Positions 11,979-23,300 of a stretch of 64,000 bases of DNA are shown in pieces. The DNA comes from Dicaeum eximium. Its lineage: Eukaryota > Chordata > Aves > Passeriformes > Dicaeidae. The stretch lies in assembly GCA_013396995.1 (NCBI GenBank), contig VWZP01005800.1, positions 273,205 through 337,204 on the forward strand, written 5' to 3'. The position numbers were made by a program, and so were the translations under genes. Position 1 is the first letter of the stretch. Each line of letters begins with the position of its first letter. The notes under the pieces were generated by a model, which ran no database searches, was not told the origin of the DNA, and was given only the letters and a program-made list of their open reading frames with translations.

Positions 11979-12160
11979 ACATTGCCCCAAAAGCATTTCA
12001 TTATTTCTCTGCTGACAGAAGCTGTCTGATGGGAAGTGCTGTGCTACACTGAGCCAAATTTTGTGATGCCCTCACAGATTTTGTGAAACCTTTGTTGCAG
12101 AAGAGCCACGCTTTCCAAAGCAGCCCTTAGTGACCATCAGTCCCTTGAACCCCAAAGGGA

Positions 12161-12545
12161 AAGGATTGTTTGGGTTGGGAGGGACATTAAAGATCATCTC
12201 ATTCCAAACTCCTGCTGTGGGGACACTCCCACTGTCCCAGGCTGCTCCAAGCCCTGTCCAACCTGGCCTGGACACTGCCAGGAATCCAGGGGCAGCCACA
12301 GCTTCTCTGGGCACCCTGTGCCAGGGCCTCACCACCTTCAGAGTCAGAAATTCTCCCCAATATCCCACCCATCCCTGCCCTCTGGCACTGGGAGCCATTC
12401 CCTGTGTCCTGTCCCTCCATCCCTTGTCCCCAGTCCCTCTCCAGCTCTCCTGGAGCTCCTTCAGGCACTGGAAGGAGCTCTGAGCTCTCCCTGGAGCCTT
12501 CTCCTCTCCAGGTGAGCACCCCCAGCTCTCCCAGCCTGGCTCCAG
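12161..12545 (-). mobile_element. CR1 LINE fragment, about 385 bp
   Basis: Minus-strand CR1 with its 3' end at left: 'tttgggttgggagggacatt', 'ctgtcccaggctgctccaag', 'gggcagccacagcttctctg', 'caccctgtgccagggcctca'. It extends 5' into the reverse-transcriptase end. The overlapping open frame of 180 codons (12072-12614) is a relic. Confidence 0.93.
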
Positions 12546-13104
12546 TGACTTCACTCCATCCCACAAATAGGAAGGGTGACCACAGGCAGGTGTTATTTTC
12601 CTGAAGCTGGACACATCTGGACTAAGAGCAGGGAATTTCTGTGGAGGTTTTTCTTCTCACAGATTCACTCCCTGCTCCAGATGTCAGTGCCCCTCTCCAA
12701 TTCCTGGTGTGAGCACAAAGCCAGGTCTCACTGTGCTTAACTACATCAGGTACAGGATCCCAGGACTCAAAAGCCGGGAAATGAAGAGGTAAGGACTCAC
12801 TCATTTTAACTATTTCCACAGCCTAACCACTTTTCTTGCTGAGGGAAAAAAAAAACCCTTTTCTCTCTGTGCAGCTGCCTAATTCCAACTCAGATATTTC
12901 TCAGTAATTTTGATGGGGTTTAAAAAATCCTTTTAGTGTTTTGTAATTATTTTTTTTTTCCTTCTTACACAGATGAAACTGGACTCCTGTAATTTAAACA
13001 CCTGGAGCAGAAAACTCTTCAGTGTGTTGCATCCAAAGAGGAAAAAGTTAGGGCTAACCTTGTATGGTGTGCAGCTCAATATCTGTGTTCCATGGTAGGA
13101 GAAG
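12546..13104. other. Intergenic sequence, nothing recognised
   Basis: Unique sequence with short T and A runs. No supported gene. Confidence 0.55.
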
Positions 13105-13318
13105 ATTCCAGGGATCCAGGGGCAGCCACAGCTTCTCTGGGCACCCTGTGCCAGGGCCTGCCCACCCTCACAGGGAAGAATTCCTTCCCAATATCCCATC
13201 TAAGCCTGCCCCATATCAATTTAAAGCCATTTCCCCTTGTCCTGTCCCTCCAGACTCGTGTCAAAAGTTCCCCTCCAACTCTTCCTGGGGCCCCTTTAGG
13301 TTCTGGAAGTTGATTTAG
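13105..13318 (-). mobile_element. CR1 LINE internal fragment lacking the 3' end
   Basis: Minus-strand CR1: 'cagggatccaggggcagcca', 'gccagggcctgcccaccctc', 'cttgtcctgtccctccagac'. The 3' terminal signature is missing, so the copy was truncated at that end too, by deletion or break. Confidence 0.88.
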
Positions 13319-13659
13319 CCCAGCTGTGGATCCACTCCCAGATTTCTCAGTTAGCTGAGAGGGAGGAAAACCTCGAGTTTTAAACCCCAAAGATTGGGAT
13401 GTCAGAGAGGGGCTCTTGCCATGTGATGGAAGAAAGGAAGAAAACAGAGCAGAGTTGGGAAAATAAGTCAGAGCAGTGACCATCAGCTGCTGAGACAAAA
13501 ATTGGCTCTGACTCCAGCCCCATACACCCTGATTTTTGTCCCATCTGGCTGTCCAAGACTCCAGCAGGACCAGGACTTTAACCCCCCACCACATTCATGT
13601 CTAGGAGATGGATAATTCTGCATATGCTGAAGCCACCCCTGGATGTAAATGAGGCTTAG

Positions 13660-13760
13660 CCAGGCTGGGGGTGGCTTCTTCTCCCAGGAACAAGGGACAG
13701 GACAAGAGGAAATCACCTCCAGTTGCACCAGAGGAGGTTTATTAGGACGATATTAGGGAA
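13660..13760 (+). mobile_element. CR1 LINE internal fragment
   Basis: Plus-strand CR1: 'gggacaggacaagaggaaat', 'agttgcaccagaggaggttt', 'ggacgatattaggg'. Without a 3' end. Confidence 0.8.
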
Positions 13761-13804
13761 AATTGAAATAAAAGTTGAAAGCAAAAGTTGCTGCAGAGAA
13801 AAGG

Positions 13805-13862
13805 CCTTCTCTCTCTCTTTTTTTTTTTTTTTTTTTTTCCTTTTTTTTTCCCCTTTTTCCCT
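13805..13862. repeat. Pyrimidine-rich low-complexity tract
   Basis: (TC)n passing into a long T-run with interspersed C. The lysine/glutamate-rich chance ORF on the minus strand (13753-13944) comes from it. Confidence 0.9.
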
Positions 13863-14913
13863 GCTCTAGCTTTAGCATGGTATTTTCTGCCATGTGTTCT
13901 GCCACATTTTTGTGATTACTTTTAGTAATATCTTGCCAGGTCATTGTTACAAATCATCTTTACAAAAATAGCAGCAGTAACTTGTTGTGGCTGAAAAGTG
14001 GGATTTCAATAAATGAAAACCAGAGGGAAAATCCCAAACCAAAGCCCTGCTCTTAACCTCAGCAGCTTTCTGTTCATTTGTTTTTTAAGAGTGGGAGATT
14101 CTTAGGGAAAAGCAGAATTTCTAAAATATATTTTGGAAAGACCTACAGACACATTTTGCAGAAAATTAAGTGTTTTACTTTATCAATCCCCATCCCAGGG
14201 CAGCAGCAATGGCCTCACAGCCCCTGTGCAGTGCAGCACAGCCAAATGAAGCTTCAGAGGCTTTTTCCTAAGAAGAACACTGGGGAAAAAAAAAATCAGC
14301 TCCAGCAACTCTCAAAGGCATCTTTGTGTGGCAAAAAGCTGTATTTTTAGGTCAACTTGGCTAAACTGAAGGAGGTGGTTTGTGTGTTAAGTAGAAGTAA
14401 TGCCTGGTTTTTAAGCTCAGCCTGAATTTGTGGAAGTCCAAAGCTGTGCTGGTTGTTTTGGGTGATGTTTGGAACTGGGGTCAAGTGGCCACCAGTGAGA
14501 GACAACTGCTTGGTCCTCAGTATTTAATTAGAAATGTGTATCTGCAAGGGGTGACTGCAAAAATGCTCCTTTCTGTCCCTCTTTTCTCACAGAATAGTGG
14601 TTATTTGATATTTTAATCGGGTAGAATGGATAATTCTGGATGTTATCCCATGGCTGCATGGACCAGCAGTTAATGCCAGGGTGGTATCAGCTGTGTGTCA
14701 GAAGGAACAGGGAAATTTGGGGCTGGATCAGGAGCACAGCAGGGTTTGCTCTGCCCCATCCCCGAGGGGGAGCATCAGCATTGATGGGAGTGAACAAAAT
14801 GCATGGAGCAGAAAATGGGAGAAGCTCTGGGCAGATGGAGGATGCCCAGATTTACAGACTCCCAGGACTGACAGAGGTGTCTCCTGTGGGGACACTTTTA
14901 AAGGCTCCTCTCC
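13863..14913. other. Intergenic sequence, nothing recognised
   Basis: Unique sequence; frames of 60-130 codons lack any recognisable feature. Confidence 0.5.
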
Positions 14914-15032
14914 CAGAATCCCAGAATGGTTTGGGTTGGAAGGGACCTTAAAGATCATCTTTAATTCCAACACTCTGCCACAGGTAGGGACACCTCCCGC
15001 TAAACCAGGTTGCTCCAAGCCCCATCTAACCC
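14914..15032 (-). mobile_element. CR1 LINE 3'-end fragment
   Basis: Minus-strand CR1: 'agaatcccagaatggtttgg', 'gttggaagggaccttaaaga', 'accaggttgctccaagcccc'. Confidence 0.93.
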
Positions 15033-15261
15033 AGGCAGAAAGGGAATTTAGGGGGAGAGAAAAGGGAAAAAAAAATAGGTGAACTGAGACAAGATAGAAA
15101 GGGAAGAAAGCAAGGCTTGGTTTTCCTGCAGGAAAAATGATTTCTCACATGTTCCTCTCCTCTGGAATGATGAAACGAGGTGGTCAAAGGCTGAGACAGA
15201 GCAGGAATTCCAGCTAGGACCAATCAAATACTGGGCCTAAGGACTCTCAGCCGTGTCAGTG

Positions 15262-15491
15262 GGGGGTTAGGCTGGATATCAGGAAAGGCTCTTCCCCCCG
15301 AGGGTGCTGGCACTGTCCAGGCTCCCCAGGGAATGGGCACAGCCCCGAGGCTCTCAGAGCTCCAGGAGGGTTTGGACAATGCTCCCAGGGATGCACAGGG
15401 TGGGATTGTTGGGGGTCTGTGCAGGGCCAGGAGTTGGGTTTGATGATGCCTGAGGGTCCCTTCCAGCCCGGGATGTTGTAAGATTCTGTGG
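15262..15491 (+). mobile_element. CR1 LINE 3' fragment
   Basis: Plus-strand CR1: 'ttaggctggatatcaggaaa', 'ggtgctggcactgtccaggc', 'gtttgatgatgcctgagggt', 'cccttccagcccgggatgtt', ending 'agattctgtggg'. A subfamily richer in GC than its neighbours. Confidence 0.9.
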
Positions 15492-17398
15492 GATAAGCGT
15501 TGCTCTCACCAAGTGCCCCGTTCACTCCTGGTTTTATTTCGTGTCCTGCTCAGCCAGAGCCAGGGCAGGACTGAGCCTTCCTGCAGAATTCCCTGGGTGA
15601 GCTGTTCCCACAACGTGTCAGTAGGTGGCAAAAAGCTACAACCCTTGTGCTAAGCAAGGAATAAATATTTTTTCCTACCTCTGTCAGGAGCAGGAGGGAT
15701 TTTTGGGCAGCCCTGTGGATCAGTGGAGATGGATTGTGCTCCCACTGGGACAGGAATCCCCGCACCAGCTCTGCCGGGAGGGAGAGGCATCTCAGAACCC
15801 AGTATCAGAGCAGGTAAAGAGGCTCAGAGACAAACAGGAGCTGCCTCCTTCCTCTTAATTCCTCAGAGGACCCTCGTGCCATGGCTTGACCTCGCTCAGG
15901 AATCATCCAAAGCAAGCTGGGAGCTGTGAGGCCGTGGGAAAAAAGCAGCTCTGGGGCTGTGCTGTGGCTGTGCTGAGGATACCTGGGAAGGCAAACAAAA
16001 ACCTGCCATGCTGGGTGTTTTTTCAAGCTGGTGATAAGACTTTAATCTTGGTGTGCAGCCTGAAACGGAGCTGCTGCTCCTGGGGCTTTCTATGCAGCTC
16101 TGTGTAAGCAGATTGAAGCAATCTCAGTCACCTGTCACACACCTCCCGGGGAGGCAGGGCACAGAAAGGGTTCATAAGGCTGCTGGATGTATCCCAGGGG
16201 CTCAGGTGATGGGGTTTTCCTGCTTTTGAAAGCCTGTGTGCATGGGGGGAAGAGGATGTTACAGGATGCTGAAAACTCACATTCCTGAGCAGGTCAAATG
16301 CTCTGAGCTCCAGGTGGGACTGAGCCCAGGGAGGTTAGAAAATCCCATTAATCCAGACCAGTCAGTGAGATCCAGTTACAGTGTGGCTTTGTTCAGCTTT
16401 ATTTACCTAACACCTTTCTTTGCTAAGTGTAATTAATTTCTTTTTTCTCAAGAACAGTAACAGAGGTGTTACAGCAACCCTGGCTACTTTTTTAAATACA
16501 GAAGTACAGTTCACTGACATTTCCTCTTATAAATTGTACATTTAATTGCTAATGATTTTGCCAGGCTGGTGCTGACTTCAGGCTGAGCATTATCATTTTG
16601 ATTTAACATTTCAGCAAAGCCACTTCAGCTAATCCTGAGCTGGAAGAACTTGGCTTGCTCTGGCCATGTTTGTACCAACAAAAACATCCTATAACCATTT
16701 CCCTGGGGAGATCAAATGTCCTTTGGGGCAGGGATCTATCTGACCTGCATGTCCTGGGCTGGACCATTTGTTGCTATCCATACCCACATCATTAACTGTG
16801 TAAAATCTCCCTTCTTTGCTGTTTTGGTGAAAAATGGTAGTCTGAATTCTCTGAAGGTGCTGAATCTGGGCTGAGCCAGCTCCTATGTGGAGACTCCTCT
16901 AACCTGCAGGGAGGGTCCAGCCTTGCCTTAAAGCTTTGGGTGGTCACAGAAACACATTTTTAGCTCATTTTTAGCACAGGGGGGTGAGGGGCTCTCTGAA
17001 CACAGACTCTGGTTTCTGTGGGCTGTGGCTGAAGCTGTGTGTGCTCAGGTATGGTGAGTGACAAGTTGTGTCCTCTCTAGAGCTGGCTGTAATGGCTCAG
17101 CCTCCAAATGATCCCAGCATTTGCAACTGGGAGCCAAAATCCTCCCTCCAAAGTCTCCATTGCTGCAGAACACATTGTGGGAGCTTGGTTGGGGTTTTTT
17201 TTTCCCTCCCATCTTCTGCAGTTTGTAGAAAAGTCCGTGTTTCACATTTAGTAAGGACAAAAGTTTTCATTTCCAGCGTCTGCAAGGATGTTGGGAAGCA
17301 GGAGCAGAGGATGAGAGGCCACCTGCCTCTCTACAGGTTGTGATGAATTGATACCATCAGGAACAGCACAGACAAACAGTTTTGAGCACCAGGAGCAT
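15492..17398. other. Intergenic sequence; part may be a conserved noncoding element
   Basis: Unique sequence. 16390-16640 is AT-rich, repeat-free and holds several TAATTA/AATTAA-type words, like many vertebrate noncoding enhancers. Enhancer function is only a guess. Confidence 0.35.
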
Positions 17399-17655
17399 CT
17401 CACAGACTCACAGAATGGTTTGGGTGGGAAGGGACCCTAAAGCTCATCCAGTTCCACCCCCTGCCATGGCAGGGACACCTTCCACTGTCCCAGGTTGCTC
17501 CAAGCCCCGTCCAGCCTGGCCTTGGACACTTCCCGCAGCCACAGCTTCTCTGGGCACCCTGTGCCAGGGCCTCACCCCCACTCAGAGTCAGGAATTCTCC
17601 CCAAATCCCAGCTCACCCTGCCCTCTGCCAGTGGGAAGCCATTCCCCCTGTGATG
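17399..17655 (-). mobile_element. CR1 LINE 3' fragment
   Basis: Minus-strand CR1: 'cacagactcacagaatggtt', 'gggtgggaagggaccctaaa', 'ctgtcccaggttgctccaag', 'tgggcaccctgtgccagggc'. About 255 nt. Confidence 0.95.
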
Positions 17656-19484
17656 GGAGCAGCTTTGCTGATTTTATCACTTCAGTAAGAGCAAATTTTG
17701 CACACTGTAGGTTGGTAAATTAATGTTCAGAGAGTCTCTCTGCACAGCCTCTGGTATGGATGGAGTGGTCCACAGACACCTCTCTGTGGGCAGCACTCTT
17801 CCCCAAGGCTGGCAACACGATTATTGGAAAACTAATCAGCTCTATCTGAGATAAATTGCATTTCCACCAATTATAGCTTAATTGTTGACAGATGGGAACA
17901 CAGAAGGACGGTGTGTCACATCATTAGGAGAACAGGTGTATAGACAAGTGCCAGATTAATTGTTCCAGCCCATTAAATCATTGACCTTTGCAGCACACCC
18001 TCAACACCGAGTTCAGAGCTCTCAGGATATTTCCAGCTCACACAGGATGGCTGATAAACTTTGTTTATCAGCAAAGTTCTCGGGGCATTTTTAAAACACA
18101 CAGACTCCAGACATGGACTCATTAGCCACGAGCAGCTCTCCTTCTCATTAAAATGATTCCTCTTCTTCTTCCTTCCTGTGCTGGGGTTTGTTTTTGTGTT
18201 TTTCTGTGGAAATCCCACATGGTGTGGGGGTTTTCTCCAAAGTGCAGTTTTCCCCATGTAGCAGGTAGACATTCTATAATGGGCCATAGACTTAGGGATG
18301 TCAAAAGGAGGTTAAATCAGTCCTGGGCAGCTTGGCTGGAGGCTCCAGCTTGGTTTAGGGCTTTGTCTGTGATTTCCAGCTCCTGCTCTGCCTGGGATTT
18401 TCAATAAAGATAAATGCTGGTACAAGTGAGTCAGCCATGGGCATCTCATTCCCTTAAATAAATGTAAAAATGTGTCTCCTGCTCTTTTCCTGGCTGTGGA
18501 AATCAGGAACCTGAGGGTGCAGTGCAGACACACCACAACAGCTTTGGGACAGTGATGCAGGACCAGCTTCACCTGCCCCGAGCTGCCCCAGCCCTGCTGG
18601 CCCTGGGTGGCTGAGAAGTGACCCCAGATTTTGTTATTCTGGGTGTCCTGGCTGGGGAAATGAAAGGATTTGGTTTCCAGCTGAAAGTGGCTGTGATGAC
18701 AACGATATTTGTCACACCTGGAGTCCCTGCCCTGCAGCAAGGAGCTGATCTGAAGATGTTTTGCCCCCTGGTAGCTGTAGAAAGACCAGGTGGGAAGGGA
18801 GGGAGACCAGCAGGAGGCACAAGGAAGAGTTTAATGCCCTCTGTCAGCTCTGCAGCTTCAAACAGAGGCAAAACTGGTGCTGGCAGTCAGACCTGGCTGG
18901 TCCCCAGGGCCAGGGCTGGCGCTGAAATCTCTCCCACCCTTGTGTTTCACCAGTCCCCTACTTATCCAGTTTGCCACATTAAAATAACTGTGATATTTAA
19001 CTGAAATCTCCTTTTATATGAGTGATTTGAATCCACAAACTTGGTGGCTTTTATGGACCTTCAGGGACAACCAGATGGGATGCAGGAGAATTGGGTGGAG
19101 TTCCCTCTCAGGAAAGGTAAGGAAAATGAGATAATTTAATAAAAAAATACAGTTTATGTGAGATGGAAACTGCAAGAGCGTTTTTGATAGATCACACACC
19201 TTCATATAATCATCTTTTTCAATATACTTGGAAATGTCAGATTGCAACAGGGCAGCTTGTTCAAATTCCTGGTAGGTGCTGCAGCCTTGACCAGCATCCC
19301 TGGGAGAGTGTCTGCAGGAAAAGATGGAGATTTCTCCATTTCCATCAGTCACTCCCCAGCACTCAACCCTCAACAGGGAAAAAAAGTGAACCAGATTTTT
19401 CAGATTATATATAAATCTGCAGGTTAGTTCTGAAGAAAGTACAGATATTTCTGTGTCTAGGACAGGGGAGGAGAGGAAATAATA
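17656..19484. other. Intergenic sequence; 17820-18000 may be a noncoding element
   Basis: Unique sequence. 17820-17990 has clustered ATTA words and no repeat. The rest shows no gene. Confidence 0.4.
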
Positions 19485-19690
19485 ATAGAAAAAAAGAAAA
19501 ACCAACAAAAACCCCAAAACCACAAAAAATCCCCCAAAAACCAAAACCAAACCCAAACAAAAAACCAAAACAAACAAAAATCACAAAAAAAAAATCACAA
19601 AAATCCCCCCAAAAATGCCTAAAAAAACCCAACCCCCCCAAAAAAACCCCAACAACAACAAAAAACCCCCAAACCACCACAAAAGTCAAA
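19485..19690. repeat. A/C-rich low-complexity tract (about 200 bp)
   Basis: Irregular mixture of A-runs and C-runs with almost no G or T. C-runs at 19605-19610, 19628-19630, 19633-19639, 19647-19650 and 19666-19670 mean G-runs on the minus strand with quadruplex potential. The phenylalanine/glycine/valine-rich minus ORFs (19014-19577, 19405-19689) come from it. Confidence 0.93.
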
Positions 19691-20008
19691 GAGGAATTTT
19701 AGAAATGCGAAAAATGTAATTTAAAGACTTTCTGAATGAATCACTTTATCTTGCATTTTGAACTGGGGTTGGTGGTTTAGAAAAGGCTAACCCCAATTTA
19801 AAGAGGAAGACTGAGTAACTCAAAGGCAAGTGAAACATTTCATTTCAGCTGAAATTTAATACTTGGGGTTAACCCAGAACTTTCCCCAGCTTCTGCCCAG
19901 TTCCTTTTTGCCAGCCCTCTCCTCCTCTCTCTACCCCCATTCCACTGTTGCTCCATCCAAGGTTTCTTCCCCAGATATTTTGATTCAGCCACACAAACCC
20001 AGAGGGTT

Positions 20009-20014
20009 TTTATT
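20009..20014 (-). terminator. CCDC198: CCDC198 poly(A) signal candidate
   Basis: AATAAA on the minus strand (read as TTTATT on plus), about 137 nt after the CCDC198 stop. The nearest canonical hexamer downstream. Confidence 0.6.
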
Positions 20015-20150
20015 CATCCCACATCAGAGAGCTCCTCATCACTGGCCTGTGCTCACAGAAATTCCACTTCCATCCCACCCCATCCATCTGGGGGATCCCA
20101 GCCCCTCCAGAGCTGGGGCTGCTTTCCTTGGCACACCCCGAGCCACGCCG

Positions 20151-20386
20151 CTAGAAATCCCTGTCAAAGAAGTCATCAAAGAGGGAAACTCTCTCTGTCT
20201 TGGTCCTCACGAGCGTGGGTTTGTGGTGAATCTTCTCTTCCCTCTCCCACTCCTCTGAGCCTGTGCTGGAGGAGTCCCAGAAGGGATCCCTCCTCCTGCA
20301 GAACCACAGGTCAACCTTCCCCTTCCTGTGTGGAGAGAGTCCAGCCCTGCCAGGCTGCCTGCAGAGTCCTGCACCCCACGAGTTTC
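20151..20386 (-). CDS. CCDC198: CCDC198 terminal coding exon 6
   Basis: 236 nt, residue 200 to the TAG stop at 20153-20151. Acceptor 'tttctctcccctag|GAA' has a strong pyrimidine tract. It contains RDPFWDSSSTGSEEWEREEK and ends LVRTKTERVSLFDDFFDRDF, the most conserved tail of the family. The acidic/serine segment looks like a casein-kinase-type phosphorylation region (inference). Confidence 0.92.
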
Positions 20387-23300
20387 CTAGGGGAGAGAAA
20401 AAAAATAAAATACCATGGTTTTTAGAGCTCCTCCTCAACCTGGAGTTGAGCTGGAAATGGCTCTGGACAGCTGGAGGCACGTAAGGAAAATCCTGAGAGT
20501 TCCCTGTGAGAGCAGACCCCATGTCTGGGGCAGGGTGAGGTGTAATACACTCAGGATTTTATGTGGTGAAATTATAGAGTCTGGCAATATGGCTTTGTCC
20601 CCAAGAGAGCTGAGGTGAAGAACCACGAGGGAATGGGAAGCCAAGTTTGTTCCACTTCCTCCTGGTAAAAATTCACCTTCAGGCGAGTTTTTCACTAATT
20701 TAGGCACTTTTTGCCTTCGTGATACATTCCCAGCCCAAAGTGCCAAAGGTTGTCAGTGTAGGTAAAGCAGGACAGGGCTTATGCCTTGGACAGGACAGCA
20801 TGAAGAGGTGGCTGAGATCCACTTCCCCCTTCTGTAGGGTCAGTGGGAAAAACCCCTAAATCTAAAAAGTGATCAGCCTCAGTGAGTGTCACATTTACTC
20901 CAGAGAGCTCTCTGAAGCATTCCAATGCTTTGTCCTACAAACACAGCCTTTTCCTCCCTGAACCTGCTTCTTAGCACTGCAGGAGATTGAGCAGTGGAAG
21001 CATCTTCTGCCAGGAAACTTCTCTGATGATATTTAGGAGAGCTGGTGAGTTTTACATCGCCTTGGAAAATTATTCCACTTACCAGGGTCGTCTTCAGGCG
21101 AACGCTGATGGTGCCCAGCAGGGACGGGGTCTGGGCTTCTCTGGGGAGTGTCAAGGACATCCTTGGGGCTGAATTCCTTCATTTTTTGCTTATTGATTTT
21201 CGCCTCCCTGTGGAGATTCCGCTTCAGCTCCGCCTGGGTTTGCAAATGAGTTGTCAACACGAGCAGCAGAGGCGCGAACACGATTTAATGGCTCGAGGTG
21301 GCACAGCACCAGGGGCTTGGCCCTGGAAACAATTGCACACTCGAGTAGTTTAACCCAGACAAATGGAATTTGCCAGCCTGGGTACATGACAGAACACGAC
21401 TGCGACAGGGATTTTTGGTTTCTCCATGAGTCATGGCCGAACGAGGGCAAAGTGTTGGACAAACCAGAGGTAATTACTGATCACAGGGGCCCTGGGGATG
21501 CTCCCACCAGGGAGAGCTTCCTTTCACCTTCCCAGCAGGAGCTCTGAAGCCTCCTGGTCCGTGGGAGAGACACCCCCATCCCCTCCCCAAATCCATCCTG
21601 GCGTTACCTCTCGTCGCTTGCGGGTCAAGTCCAGCATCTGAAGCTTGTGCAAGTGCTGCCTCCTGCCAGGGAGGGGATTCAGGCTCTGCCCCCTCTTCTC
21701 CAGCACCTACAAGGTATTTAAGGATGGAAATAAATACACCTGCACTTTCTGAAAGAGAAAGGAAGAGCCACCAGCTCACAAACCCCTTGGGTTCTCCTGG
21801 ATAAAGGCAGCCAGCATCTCCCTCTGTAGCCAACTTGCAGGAATTCATCACAGATTTCCACTGTGCTTGCAGTTTATCCCACAGCTCTGGGGCAGAAGGG
21901 GAAAAAACTTCATAAAGCAATGTATTCGTGCTTCTGCCCCCCGAGGTGTTACTGCATGAGTCGGTTCTCCAAGGTAATCTCATGATCCAAAGGGAAAAAT
22001 GGCTTTTTGCATGTTTGGGGCTGCAGGGGGTGTTTATGGCACACAGTGTTTGCAGCCTTCAAATCAGACTTTATAGAATTGTTAAGGTTGGAAAAAGTGT
22101 CTAAGATCATTGATTCCAACTGTCCCCCCAGCACTGCCAAGGCCACCACTGCCCCATGTCCCCAAGTGCCACATCCACATGGCTTTGAAATCCCTCCAGG
22201 GATGGGGGCTCCAGCACTGCCCTGGGCAGCCTGTTCTAATGCTCTGACAATGCTTCCAGTGAAGGAATTTCCCCTAAAATCCAATCTAAACCTCTCCTGG
22301 CACAAGTTGAGGCCATTTCCTCTGTCCCCTATTCCCTGGGAGCAGAGCCTGAGCTCCAAACTCCTGTCAGGGACAGCAAGGAGGTCTCTCCCTTCTCCCC
22401 ACCAACTGCAGGTGATGAGTGCTCAAGGAAGTCATTAAAAACGTGCCTCTCATACTTTCAGCCTCCAAAATATTTCATATCCTGGCTCAGCAGGTCCATC
22501 TCATCCAGGGAACTGTCATGCTGGAGGTCAGGAAGCTCTCCCCTTGTTTTGGATCCTCTCACCCACATGCCAGCATTTCAGCTCAGTGGCCTGGGCTCAG
22601 CCAGGGACAGGAGCACAGCCAGGGGTTAAATGCCAACTTCTGCCCTTCAGGGTGCCCAAAGTGTGAGGGAAAGGAGCCTGCAGCCAGGAATGGCTTGTGG
22701 GAGGGCACAGACTCCTGCACTTACCTTTGGTTTTGGGCTTGCAGCCACTTCTCTCTGACTCCAGGGCTTCACAGGAGTGATTGCTTGTGGAGGGATGGCA
22801 GGTTCAAGCCTCTGCAAGTCCAACATTTATAATATTTAGCATTGCTCATTCCACAGGATCATAAAACCGGATATGAAATCACCCTGACATTTTTCCAGCT
22901 CCAATTCTTGCCCAGCTACTTGGGATACAGGAAGGAGTTTGGCACCTCAGGGAAATGAGCATCATTTGGTCCTTCAGGAGTGGACAAAACTGGGGGAAAT
23001 CTTTTGCATTACAGCACAAGCAGCAAAGCCCCAGTTTGACAGTAATTCCATCCCTGCAGGTATTTTTCTTTGAGCCCCAACAGTGCCCAAAGCTCCATCC
23101 AAGACCAGAGTGAAGCCAAACCACAGCTCAGATTGCTTCATGGCAAAACTGGAGCCTCCATAATTTAATCTTAAGAATCCTATCAGGTCATCAAAGAGCA
23201 GATCCCAATTAGAGGAGACCTAGAGCACCATTCCCTCTGTCCAGCCAGTCTTTACTCTGGCCTAAATAAAACCTCTCTCCACAAAACTGTGCATGGTGCA

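Larger units (their letters stand above)
8691..12160. other. Intergenic sequence with small tandem repeats
   Basis: Unique sequence apart from an AGC microsatellite (9075-9102), a 21-bp tandem duplication (9501-9542) and a 20-bp tandem duplication (11941-11978). No supported gene; frames such as 9065-9502 (minus) are created by the trinucleotide repeat. Confidence 0.55.

Noticed and set aside
12072..12614. 180-codon minus-strand frame with overlapping frames on both strands
   Set aside because: It overlaps a CR1 fragment and its flank; openness is due to GC-rich CR1 sequence.
19014..19577. 187-codon minus-strand frame with a hydrophobic N-terminus
   Set aside because: Its apparent membrane segment (F, V, L, G) is the translation of the A/C-rich tract at 19.5 kb.
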